DNA of 64,000 nt. It comes from Flavonifractor sp963557075 (GTDB lineage: Bacteria; Bacillota; Clostridia; Oscillospirales; Oscillospiraceae). The DNA lies in assembly GCA_963557075.1 (NCBI GenBank), contig CAUWDA010000004.1:45313-109312 (forward strand). Reading direction: 5' to 3'. The translations under genes and the position numbers were made by a program. The notes below the pieces were generated by a model. That model was not told where the DNA came from, made no database searches, and saw only the letters and a program-made list of their open reading frames with translations. Positions 23,785-31,263 of the stretch are shown here, piece after piece (the stretch's first letter is position 1; every line of letters begins with the position of its first letter).

Positions 23785-24339
23785 ATGATATACTACAAAC
23801 GATATCCAGGAAAGCTGCTGCCGCAGAAAACGGCAGAGCAGCCATGTTGGGTCCAATGGAGGCATCATTCGGAGGGCAAAACCCATTGCCCCGAATGCTT
23901 GATGCTGGATGGATGTTTCTTTACGGCATCCAATCATCCGCCTTGTCCGCATCACCCTTTCTGCCACTGTACTTTAGAGCTAGTTGATTATGCTGTAGTC
24001 CTGATAAATGCATCCGCATACAGCGACTATAGAAAATTTGATCCATATTTGTTTAACACAACCGGACTGCAAACACACAATAAAGAAAAGCTCTTCAAAG
24101 AATGGGGATATACTGTCGAGGATGCAAGCTGGCTACAAACAGAGATAGAGCGGCAGGCGAAGGAACGATATATCGCAGGCAAATATACCCTTGGTAAATT
24201 AAACTGGAATGGTCAAAGAATTAGTATCCGTGTTATCGTTCCAAGAAGAGATGGAGCTGGAGAGGTTTCCTTCATTACCGGTTGGATGGTGGAGCCAGGC
24301 GGAAAATTGAGGATGACAACACCCTATGGAGGTAAATAA
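23785..24339 (+). CDS. Cys/His-rich protein with DUF6883-like C-terminal domain (toxin-like)
   Basis: A 184-residue protein in visibly AT-richer DNA than its surroundings. Residues about 35-65 contain HCPECLMLDGCFF and PCPHHPFCHCTLEL, a Cys/His cluster like the zinc-type motif at the end of phage Mu F-type head morphogenesis proteins. The C-terminal part, KEKLFKEWGYTVEDASWLQ to SFITGWMVEPGGKL and ending TPYGGK, resembles the DUF6883 domain seen at the ends of phage-derived and polymorphic toxin-like proteins. AGGAGG precedes ATG 23785. It is followed at once by a small acidic protein, as in toxin/immunity pairs. Domain calls are from memory; enzymatic activity is not shown. Confidence 0.6.
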   Translation: MIYYKRYPGKLLPQKTAEQPCWVQWRHHSEGKTHCPECLMLDGCFFTASNHPPCPHHPFCHCTLELVDYAVVLINASAYSDYRKFDPYLFNTTGLQTHNKEKLFKEWGYTVEDASWLQTEIERQAKERYIAGKYTLGKLNWNGQRISIRVIVPRRDGAGEVSFITGWMVEPGGKLRMTTPYGGK

Positions 24340-24340
24340 T

Positions 24341-24649
24341 ATGCAAGAAATGGATAATGTCAGAGTGACCGTTGAAAAAGAAACCTATTCACGAGATGGC
24401 GTTCATAAAGGTATGTATGGATGGATTTGCTATCCAAAATGCGTCAAAGGCTATTGGCTGGTCAATTTTCCACAATGCGGCGAGAAGGATGATATTGCCG
24501 AAATCAGCATCAAAGAAGAAGATTTGGAAGTCGTACGAATCCTTGATGCGCGCGTGAACGAACAAATCAAGGCACAATTTGAAAAAGAAGCCGATCAGAC
24601 AAAATCATTTGCCGAAATGCCGGATGATCTTTCTAATTATCGTATCTAA
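24341..24649 (+). CDS. Small DUF4926-like protein, putative immunity partner
   Basis: A 102-residue acidic protein translated from ATG 24341 behind GGAGG that overlaps the end of the preceding gene. The pattern GVHKGMYGWICYP, YWLVNFP and ISIKEEDLEVV resembles small beta-barrel proteins of the DUF4926 kind, which frequently accompany toxin-like genes. The C-terminal 30 residues (VNEQIKAQFEKEADQTKSF) look helical. Base composition matches the preceding gene and differs from the rest of the window. Role as immunity protein is inferred only from size, charge and position. Confidence 0.55.
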   Translation: MQEMDNVRVTVEKETYSRDGVHKGMYGWICYPKCVKGYWLVNFPQCGEKDDIAEISIKEEDLEVVRILDARVNEQIKAQFEKEADQTKSFAEMPDDLSNYRI

Positions 24650-24754
24650 TGGGATAAAAACCTCTTGCTCGCTGCGCTAAAACCATTGATAAACTTGTAT
24701 TTTCCCGAATCCTTCGGGATACTCCGATTTTTTCTGTTCAAATCGCATGGAAGA

Positions 24755-24805
24755 AAAACAGAGCCTGCCGCGGAACAGTTCGTGTTCCGCGGCAGGCTCT
24801 GTTTT
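24755..24805. terminator. Very strong bidirectional terminator
   Basis: A perfect 23-bp stem, arms 24755-24777 and 24783-24805, beginning AAAACAGAGCC and ending GGCTCTGTTTT, with loop GTTCG. It separates the AT-rich cassette from the convergent xdh operon. Confidence 0.93.
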
Positions 24806-24828
24806 CTTCGTCTATTTCTTTTGGCCGG

Positions 24829-25335
24829 TCATACGGCGTCTGCTTCCGCATTTTTGCCCAGGCGGCGCAGCATCGTCTTTTTTACCGCCCGGAAGATATT
24901 CTCATATCCGGTGCAGCGGCACAGGTGGCCGGACATCAGCTTGCGGATCTCGTCGTCGGAGTATTCCCGCCCGGACGCCAGGATCTCGGAGGCGCTCATG
25001 ATAAAGCCGGGGGTACAGAAGCCGCACTGGACGGCGGCCTCGTCGATGAAGGCCTGCTGGATGTCGGAGATCTCGCCGTTGGGCCCGGCCAGCCCCTCCA
25101 GCGTGAGGATCTCCTTGCCGTCAGCCCACACCGCCAGGTAGATACAGGAGTTGAAGCACTCCCCATCCACCAGCACGTTGCACGCGCCGCACTCCCCCAC
25201 CTCGCAGCCCTTTTTGACGCTGGTCAGGCGGTAGTCGTCCCGCAGCATATCGGTGAGAGAGGCACGCACGTCGATCATTTTTTCCACCAGCTTGCCGTTG
25301 ATGGTGCAGCGGACCAGCTTGTATTGATTAGGCAT
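24829..25335 (-). CDS. xdhC: Xanthine dehydrogenase 2Fe-2S subunit
   Basis: The 168-residue iron-sulfur subunit of a three-subunit molybdenum hydroxylase. It holds two 2Fe-2S clusters: the plant-ferredoxin type with GCEVGECGACNVLVDGE-C, and the C-terminal helical type with CGFCTPGF and CRCTGY. Electrons pass from the molybdenum site through these to FAD. The start overlaps the FAD subunit gene by eight bases on the same strand. Name follows the E. coli xdhABC convention; related aldehyde or nicotinate enzymes share this subunit, so context decides. Confidence 0.9.
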   Translation of the reverse strand: MPNQYKLVRCTINGKLVEKMIDVRASLTDMLRDDYRLTSVKKGCEVGECGACNVLVDGECFNSCIYLAVWADGKEILTLEGLAGPNGEISDIQQAFIDEAAVQCGFCTPGFIMSASEILASGREYSDDEIRKLMSGHLCRCTGYENIFRAVKKTMLRRLGKNAEADAV

Positions 25336-26215
25336 GGATCACACCTCCTGCAAGAAGAATGGACTGGGTGAGGGCACGCTCTGCCAGGGTCACCGCGATG
25401 TGCTGCCGGAAGTCCTTGGCGGCCCGCCAGCTGTCTCTCGGGTTGATGTCCTCCAGCACCGTCCGGGCGAAGGCCTTGACGGCCTGCTGGGTGGTGGGCT
25501 GTCCCTTGGCGGCGTCCTCCGCGGTGCGGGCCCGCAGGGGGACGGGGCCGGCCACGCCGTAGGCGATGCGGACGTCCTCCATGGTCTGCCGGTCCGGCGA
25601 CAGCTTCACGTTGACGGAGCAGCCGGTGGTGGCGATATCCATGGCGTTGCGCATGGCGTACTTGATGTAGTGGCCCTCATAGCCCTCGTAGGCTCTTCTG
25701 GGGATCAGAATGCCGGTCTGGAGCTCGCCGGGGCGCAGATCCACCTGGCCGGCCCTGATGTAGAAGGATTCGATGGGCACCCGCCGGACTCCGTCCGGCC
25801 CGGTGATCTCGATGATGGCGTCCCAGGCAAAGAGGGTGGAGGCCGAGTCGGCGGAGGTGACGCCGTTACAGGTGTTGCCGCCGATGGTGCCGATGTTGCG
25901 GATCTGGGGGCCGCCCACCTGGTCCACCGCCTGGCCCAGCACGTTGATATACCGCTGGATCAGAGGGTCGCGGGTGATGTGGGAGAAGCTGGTGAGGGAG
26001 CCGATGCGGAGAGTACCGTCCTCCTCCAGCGTGACGCCCCGGAGCTCGTTCAGCCCGTAGATGCTGACCAGCTCCTTGCCTGCCCGCTTGCCCTCCCGGA
26101 TCTGCACCAGCACGTCGCTGCCGCCGGCGATGATCTGGGCCTCCGGGTGCTCCAACAGCAGCTGGATCGCGTGGGGAACGCTTTCCGCTTCATAAAGCGC
26201 CTTGATATCATACAT
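25328..26215 (-). CDS. xdhB: Xanthine dehydrogenase FAD-binding subunit
   Basis: The 295-residue FAD subunit. The FAD pyrophosphate motif IIAGGSDVLVQIREGK and the second FAD segment QIRNIGTIGGNTCNGVTSAD are canonical. GGPQIRN and DIATTGCSVNVKL are also typical. It transfers electrons from the iron-sulfur clusters to NAD+ or another acceptor. Gene overlaps both xdhA and xdhC ends by eight bases, giving a tightly coupled leftward operon. An exact acceptor is not evident. Confidence 0.9.
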   Translation of the reverse strand: MYDIKALYEAESVPHAIQLLLEHPEAQIIAGGSDVLVQIREGKRAGKELVSIYGLNELRGVTLEEDGTLRIGSLTSFSHITRDPLIQRYINVLGQAVDQVGGPQIRNIGTIGGNTCNGVTSADSASTLFAWDAIIEITGPDGVRRVPIESFYIRAGQVDLRPGELQTGILIPRRAYEGYEGHYIKYAMRNAMDIATTGCSVNVKLSPDRQTMEDVRIAYGVAGPVPLRARTAEDAAKGQPTTQQAVKAFARTVLEDINPRDSWRAAKDFRQHIAVTLAERALTQSILLAGGVIHA

Positions 26216-28517
26216 GGCCGGGAGCCTCCTTTTCGATCAGACCTTCCTCCGCAAAGCGGCGGAAGAGGTTGTGTGGGTTGAGCGGCGCCTCGTTGACGAA
26301 TACGCCGGTGGCCTGATAGACCGCGTTGCGGATGGCGGGCGCCACCGAGCAGGTGGGCGGTTCCCCCAGAGCCTTGGTGCCGAAGGCGCTGGTGGGCTCC
26401 GGATTTTCCACAAAGAAGGCCCGCAGGCGGGGATGGTCCATAAAGGTGGACAGCTTGTAGTCCAGCAGATTGTTGTTCAGGGCCCGGCCGCTTCCGGGGT
26501 CGAAGAGCAGCTTTTCCGACAGACCGAAGCCGATGCCCATGCTCATGCCGCCGTGGACCTGGGCTTCCGCCAGGGCGGGGTTGATGATGGTACCGGCGTC
26601 GTGGACGTTGACTACGTCCAGCAGCGTTACCTTGCACATGGGGATGTCCACCTCCACCTCGGCGAAGGTGCAGCCGAAGGAGTAAGCGTTGGACTTGATC
26701 TGGGCCGTGCTCTCGGCGGTCAGGTGCTGGCTGTGGGTCATGCTGTAAAGGGCTTCGGTGGCCAAATCGCCCAGAGACATCAGCTCCCGTCCGTCGGTGC
26801 TGCGGACGATCTTTCCGTCCACGATGTCCAGGTTGTAGGGGGGCATCCGGGTCAGTTCCTGGGCGTAGGACAGGATGCGCTCCTTCAGCAGTTGGCCGGT
26901 CTGCCGGATGGAGAAGCCGGCGGTGTAGGTCTGCCGGGAGGCGTAGGCCCCGGTGCCGAAGGGAGTGACGTCGGTATCCTGACAGGAGACGATATGGACC
27001 ATGTTCATGGGGATACCCACCACGTCGGCGGCCATCTGGGCGTAAGCGGTGTCTGCGCCCTGGCCGATCTCGGTCTCGCCCAGCTGTACCTGGATAGAGC
27101 CGTCCTGATTGAGCACCATCCGGCAGGAGGAGGTCTCCAGCGAGATGGGCCACACGGCGGTGTTGTACCAGAACACCGCCATGCCGATGCCGCGGCGGAC
27201 GTCTCCGGTCTGGTTCTGGTAGGCCTCATATTTGCGCAGGTAGTCGGTGACCTCCATCCCCTTGTCGATGCACTGGTTGAAGGTATCGGAGTACAGCTCG
27301 TTTTTGGAGAAGGGGTCCACATAGCCCACCGGCATCAGGTTTTTCCGCCGGAATTCGATGGGGTCCATCCCCAGACGGGCGGCCACCTCCTCGGTGTGAC
27401 ACTCCACGGCCCACATGGCCTGAGGGATGCCGTAGCCCCGCATGGCGCCGGCCACCGACTTGTTGGTGAATACGGTGTAGGCGTCGCACTCCACGTTATC
27501 GCAGGGGTAGAGCTGGGGGAAGGCCCCCATGCCCTTGGCTACGATGCTGTGCCCATGGGAGGCGTAGGCCCCCTGGTCGGAGAAGGCCTCCAGCTTGCGG
27601 GCGACAAAGGTGCCGTCGGGCCGGACCCAGGAGATGATATGGTTGCGGATGGCGTGGCGCACCCGGGTGGAGACGAAGGTGTCCTCCCGGGGGATATCCA
27701 GCTTGACCAGATGTCCGCCCAGCTGCATGCACAGCCAGGCGCACAGCGGCTCGTAGAGCACGTCCTGCTTGTTGCCGAAACCGCCGCCAATGTAAGGCTT
27801 GATCACCTGAATGCTGCCCCAGGGCAGCCCCAGGGCCTGCCCTACCACCCGGCGTACGATGTGGGGGATCTGGGTGGAGGTCACCACCTTGATGCGCTCC
27901 CCGATCATTTCAGCATAGCAGATGAAGTTCTCGATGTGGCAGTGCTGGACCGCCGGGGTCTCGTACCAGCCTTCCACCTTGATGAGACCAGGCTCCCGGA
28001 TGGCCTCCTCGTAGTTGCCCTTACGGATGGAGGTGTGCTTGAGAATGTTGTTGGGATAGGCCTCGTGGAGCTGGGGGGCGCCGTCTTGCATGGCCTCCTG
28101 AACGTCCAGAACGAAGGGATACGTATCATATTCCACCTGGATGGCCCGCAGGGCTTGGGCGGCGGCCACCTCGTTCTCCGCCACCACGGCGGCGATGTCG
28201 TCGCCGTAGAAGCGGACCCGCTGGGTCAGTACCAGCCGGTCTGCCACGTCCTGATGCTCCTCGTCGGTGGACCAGGGGTGTCCGGCGGTGGGGAAATAGT
28301 GCTTCTCCTTCACGTCAAAGCAGGTAAACACTTTCACGACGCCGGGGATCCGCTCCGCAGCGGAGACATCGATGGACTTTACCAGCCCGTTGGCGATGGT
28401 GGCGTGGAGGATGCGGGCCACATAGGCGCCGCTGTCGCACAGATCGTCGGTGTACTTTGTGCGGCCCATCACCTTGTCATAGGCGTCCACCCGCGTTACT
28501 TTCTTTCCGACATACAC
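26208..28517 (-). CDS. xdhA: Xanthine dehydrogenase molybdenum-binding subunit
   Basis: The 769-residue catalytic subunit that binds molybdopterin cytosine dinucleotide and hydroxylates xanthine to urate. Family segments include DAYDKVMGRTKYTDDL at the start, GGGFGNKQD (residues about 245-253), AGAMRGYGIPQ, GETEIGQGADT and the C-terminal GTKALGEPP, which carries the catalytic glutamate of molybdenum hydroxylases. Length is normal. It starts three bases after the Crp-type regulator gene and is followed by the FAD and iron-sulfur subunits. The nearby guanine deaminase and purine permease support xanthine as substrate, although hypoxanthine or a related purine is possible. Confidence 0.9.
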   Translation of the reverse strand: MYVGKKVTRVDAYDKVMGRTKYTDDLCDSGAYVARILHATIANGLVKSIDVSAAERIPGVVKVFTCFDVKEKHYFPTAGHPWSTDEEHQDVADRLVLTQRVRFYGDDIAAVVAENEVAAAQALRAIQVEYDTYPFVLDVQEAMQDGAPQLHEAYPNNILKHTSIRKGNYEEAIREPGLIKVEGWYETPAVQHCHIENFICYAEMIGERIKVVTSTQIPHIVRRVVGQALGLPWGSIQVIKPYIGGGFGNKQDVLYEPLCAWLCMQLGGHLVKLDIPREDTFVSTRVRHAIRNHIISWVRPDGTFVARKLEAFSDQGAYASHGHSIVAKGMGAFPQLYPCDNVECDAYTVFTNKSVAGAMRGYGIPQAMWAVECHTEEVAARLGMDPIEFRRKNLMPVGYVDPFSKNELYSDTFNQCIDKGMEVTDYLRKYEAYQNQTGDVRRGIGMAVFWYNTAVWPISLETSSCRMVLNQDGSIQVQLGETEIGQGADTAYAQMAADVVGIPMNMVHIVSCQDTDVTPFGTGAYASRQTYTAGFSIRQTGQLLKERILSYAQELTRMPPYNLDIVDGKIVRSTDGRELMSLGDLATEALYSMTHSQHLTAESTAQIKSNAYSFGCTFAEVEVDIPMCKVTLLDVVNVHDAGTIINPALAEAQVHGGMSMGIGFGLSEKLLFDPGSGRALNNNLLDYKLSTFMDHPRLRAFFVENPEPTSAFGTKALGEPPTCSVAPAIRNAVYQATGVFVNEAPLNPHNLFRRFAEEGLIEKEAPGHV

Positions 28518-28520
28518 GTT

Positions 28521-29261
28521 TCATTCCTCCTGTTCCACTGAGTGATATACCGTTAAATCGTTTCCGTTGACCTGGTGCTCCATGTAGATCCTCATTTTTT
28601 GATAGCCCTCCCGGGTAATGACGATCTTTCCCCGCCGGAGCTGGATGAGCTCCAGCTCTGCCAGCTTGCCGATGCTGCGGTTCAAGGTCTTGACGGAAAA
28701 GCCGATCTCATCCGCCAGCTGGGCCCTGGTCTTTTTCAGCTCCAGTGCGGCGGGGAGCGGCTGGCGCTGCTCAAATTTCCGGATCAGGTGGGTCATCAGT
28801 CTGTCCCTGCCCTCCATGAAGAGGTACTTTCTGGCCTCGGCCGTCTGGGTGATCAGCCGGGAGATATTCTCCTGGGTCCGGAGGAAGAGGGCGTCCACAT
28901 CCATCCGCATCCACTCCATATAGCAGGAGACGGGGATGGACAGCACCTGGCACCTGGTGGAGGAGACGATGCTGATGCGGTAGTGCTCCAGCCCGGCGAA
29001 GCACTCGATCTCCCCGAAGAAATCGCCGGGACCAAAATCCTTGAATGGATAGGCCCGGGCATCCACCGGCCACTCCACCCCGGTGACCTTGCCGGAAAGG
29101 ATGATAAAAATATGGGTGCAGTCCGCGCCGGCTTTGATGAAGGTCTGATCTGCATCGATCTCCACCAGGGTCATGTAGTATTTAACGTCTTCGGTGCAGT
29201 TTTTGAAGAGACGCTCCATATAGGCCCGCTTTTGCGGCGGTAGGATCTCGAAAACATCCAC
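28521..29261 (-). CDS. Crp/Fnr-family transcription regulator
   Basis: A 246-residue regulator with an N-terminal cyclic-nucleotide-binding fold (GADCTHIFIILSGKVTGVEW, FGPGDFFGEIECFAG) and a C-terminal winged helix (LKKTRAQLADEIGFSVKTLNRSIGKLAELELIQLRRGKIVI). GTG 29261 is chosen because AGGGGGTG lies five bases upstream. ATG 29285 is an alternative, but it overlaps a TATAAT at 29284-29289 on the minus strand that is a likely -10 box. It is the first gene of the xdhABC operon and is probably its regulator. The effector is unknown; no FNR-type N-terminal cysteine cluster is seen. Confidence 0.85.
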   Translation of the reverse strand: MDVFEILPPQKRAYMERLFKNCTEDVKYYMTLVEIDADQTFIKAGADCTHIFIILSGKVTGVEWPVDARAYPFKDFGPGDFFGEIECFAGLEHYRISIVSSTRCQVLSIPVSCYMEWMRMDVDALFLRTQENISRLITQTAEARKYLFMEGRDRLMTHLIRKFEQRQPLPAALELKKTRAQLADEIGFSVKTLNRSIGKLAELELIQLRRGKIVITREGYQKMRIYMEHQVNGNDLTVYHSVEQEE

Positions 29262-29394
29262 AAGTTCACCCCCTGTTTTATTCATTATATCGTGGCTTTC
29301 GCACAAAAAGAAAGGCCAAATGTCCTTTTTTTTAAAAATTTTAATTCCGTCGGAGAGGACTGAATATTTTTGATGTAAAAATAAAAAATTTCTG

Positions 29395-29423
29395 TTGACA
29401 AAAAATATTTCCTATGCTACCAT
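29395..29423 (+). promoter_or_regulatory. Promoter of the purine riboswitch transcript
   Basis: TTGACA (29395-29400) and TACCAT (29418-29423) with a 17-base spacer. The first aptamer begins about 45 bases downstream. Confidence 0.75.
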
Positions 29424-29468
29424 GTAAAAAACGCACAAGTCAAGTGCTGATTTCAAGGAAAATTTATC

Positions 29469-29537
29469 GATCTTATATAGGCTTGCGATATGGGCAAGCG
29501 TTTCTACAGACTGCCATAAACAGTCGGCTATAAGATC
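29469..29537 (+). ncRNA. Purine riboswitch aptamer 1 (guanine class, variant core)
   Basis: P1 GATCTTATA (29469-29477) pairs with TATAAGATC (29529-29537). P2 is GCTTGC/GCAAGC with loop GATATGG, J2/3 is TTTCTAC and P3 GACTG/CAGTC has loop CCATAAA. These are the conserved kissing loops and core of the class. The ligand-pairing position before the 3' P1 strand is C (29528), which indicates guanine type rather than adenine. The junction reads GGC where the second aptamer and the B. subtilis xpt aptamer have GAC, so specificity may differ slightly. Confidence 0.9.
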
Positions 29538-29547
29538 CCGTCAGACT

Positions 29548-29616
29548 GAGCTTATATAAGTCCGTAATATGGACGGACGTTTCTACCGGCTGCCACAAAC
29601 AGTCGACTATAAGTTC
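29548..29616 (+). ncRNA. Purine riboswitch aptamer 2 (guanine class)
   Basis: P1 GAGCTTATA (29548-29556) pairs with TATAAGTTC (29608-29616) with one G-U pair. P2 is GTCCGT/ACGGAC with loop AATATGG, J2/3 TTTCTAC, P3 GGCTG/CAGTC with loop CCACAAA, and J3/1 is GAC with C29607 as ligand-pairing base. It lies ten bases after aptamer 1, giving a tandem arrangement. Its P3, J3/1 and P1 3' strand form the 5' arm of the terminator that follows. Confidence 0.92.
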
Positions 29617-29680
29617 CAATCCCTCAGCGAGGCGCGTGAGGGACCGGGATCGATAGCCGACCTGTTTGCGGCAGTTTTTT
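29590..29680 (+). terminator. Riboswitch-controlled terminator overlapping aptamer 2
   Basis: The 5' arm CTGCCACAAACAG plus TCGACTAT (29590-29610) pairs with ATAGCCGA plus CTGTTTGCGGCAG (29653-29674) with two mismatches and one bulge, followed by TTTTTT (29675-29680). A small hairpin CCCTCA/TGAGGG is enclosed. Because the 5' arm is part of folded aptamer 2, ligand binding should block termination, an ON switch. Confidence 0.8.
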
Positions 29681-29809
29681 GTTTGCCTGAGACTCCATCA
29701 GGAGCTCGTATTTTGAAGAAGCGTGCACCGTTCGCCCCTGCCTAGAGGAGGTGTGAGATCAGCCGGAGCGGATTGGTGGCACACTCAAAATCGACATGGA
29801 GGTAAGAGT

Positions 29810-31237
29810 ATGTCAACTGGAACAAAGACGCCCGGTATCGTGGAGCGGTATTTTGAACTGAAAAAGCACGGTACCAATGTCCGTACGGAAGTGCTGGCTG
29901 GTATTACAACCTTTATCGCCATCGCCTATATCCTGATCCTGAACCCGCAGATCCTGGCGGACCCCTTTGTGATCATGGGGGATCCGGTCCTGGCAGGGAA
30001 AATCTCCAACGGTGTGTTCATTGGCACCTGCCTGGGTGCCTTTATCGGAACCATTCTGGTGGCGCTCTACGCCAAGCTTCCCTTCGCGCAGGCGCCTGGT
30101 ATGGGCCTGAACGCCTTCTTTGCCTATACTGTGGTGCTGGGTATGGGCTACAGCTACGCCCAGGCCCTGGTCGTTGTGTTTATTTCCGGTATCCTGTTCA
30201 TCGTCATTACCGCAGTTGGCCTGCGCGAGGCCATCATCCGGGCCATTCCCAAATCCGTCAAGGCGGCCATCACCCCCGGCATCGGCCTGTTCATCACCAT
30301 CATTGGGCTGAAAAACAGCGGCCTTGTGGTGGGCAACAGCGCTACCCTGGTCAGCATGGTGGACTTCGCCCAGTGGCAGAATCCCGACGCGGATCTGACC
30401 GCCATGAAGGGCGCGCTGGTTGCAATCATCGGTCTCATCGTCATGGCGGTGCTCCATGCCCGCCGGGTCAAGGGTTCAATCCTCATTGGTATCGTTGTGG
30501 CCACAGTGGCCGGCATCCCCTTGGGCGTGACTCACATGGGAAACCTGAGCTTCGACCTGGGAGCCAAGTTTGCTGATTTTGCCGAGGTTTCTTTCCTGAA
30601 GCTGGACTTTGCTGGGTTGTTCGCCGGAGAGAATCTACTGCACACCATCTTTACCGTATCCATGCTGGTAATCAGCTTCTCCCTGGTCAATATGTTCGAC
30701 TCCATCGGCACGCTGCTGGGTGCCGCCAAGCAGTCCGGCATGATGGACGAAAAGGGCGAAGTGGTCAACATGAAGCAGGCCCTGATGTCCGACGCCATCT
30801 CCACCGCAGCCGGCGCCCTGGTGGGTACCTCCACGGTCACCACAGTGGTGGAATCCAGTGCCGGCATCGCTGAGGGTGGCCGCACCGGTCTGACCAGTCT
30901 TGTTACCGCTGGGCTGTTCCTGGCCTCTCTGATCTTTGCCCCCGTGGTGGGCATCGTCCCCGGTGCTGCCACCGCCCCCGCCCTGATCTTCGTGGGCATC
31001 CTGATGCTGAGCAACATTCGCGACGTGGATTTCAGCGACATGACTGAGGCCCTGCCAGCCTTCTGCACCATCGTGTTTATGCCGTTCACCTATTCTATCG
31101 CCAATGGCGTAGCGCTGGGCCTCATTATGTTCTGCCTGGTCAAGCTGTTCAGCGGCAAGGCCAAAGAGATCCGGCCTCTGGCCGCCATCGTCTCCATCGT
31201 GTTTATCCTGCGCTATGCATTCATGACGCTGGGCTGA
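29810..31237 (+). CDS. NCS2-family purine permease (guanine/hypoxanthine type)
   Basis: A 475-residue membrane transporter of the AzgA-like branch of NCS2, which takes up guanine, hypoxanthine or adenine with protons. About 13 hydrophobic segments are visible. Family motifs are AGITTFIAIAYILILNPQIL near the N terminus, FAQAPGMGLNAFFAYTVV, AITPGIGLFITIIGLKNSG and VGTSTVTTVVESSAGIAEGGRTGLTS, the last being the substrate-site signature. ATG 29810 has GGAGGT at 29798-29803; upstream frame from 29723 lacks a binding site. It is the first gene after the tandem purine riboswitch, so purine control is expected. Confidence 0.93.
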   Translation: MSTGTKTPGIVERYFELKKHGTNVRTEVLAGITTFIAIAYILILNPQILADPFVIMGDPVLAGKISNGVFIGTCLGAFIGTILVALYAKLPFAQAPGMGLNAFFAYTVVLGMGYSYAQALVVVFISGILFIVITAVGLREAIIRAIPKSVKAAITPGIGLFITIIGLKNSGLVVGNSATLVSMVDFAQWQNPDADLTAMKGALVAIIGLIVMAVLHARRVKGSILIGIVVATVAGIPLGVTHMGNLSFDLGAKFADFAEVSFLKLDFAGLFAGENLLHTIFTVSMLVISFSLVNMFDSIGTLLGAAKQSGMMDEKGEVVNMKQALMSDAISTAAGALVGTSTVTTVVESSAGIAEGGRTGLTSLVTAGLFLASLIFAPVVGIVPGAATAPALIFVGILMLSNIRDVDFSDMTEALPAFCTIVFMPFTYSIANGVALGLIMFCLVKLFSGKAKEIRPLAAIVSIVFILRYAFMTLG

Positions 31238-31263
31238 TCCTGCAAAGAAAGTAAGGAGTTATT

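Noticed and set aside
23570..24650. Full integrative element or prophage at tRNA-Pro
   Set aside because: No integrase, no repeat of the tRNA 3' end seen at the right side, and only two genes; at most a remnant or cassette.
29723..29809. 29-codon extension of the purine permease
   Set aside because: No ribosome binding site at 29723; ATG 29810 follows GGAGGT and gives the usual N terminus.
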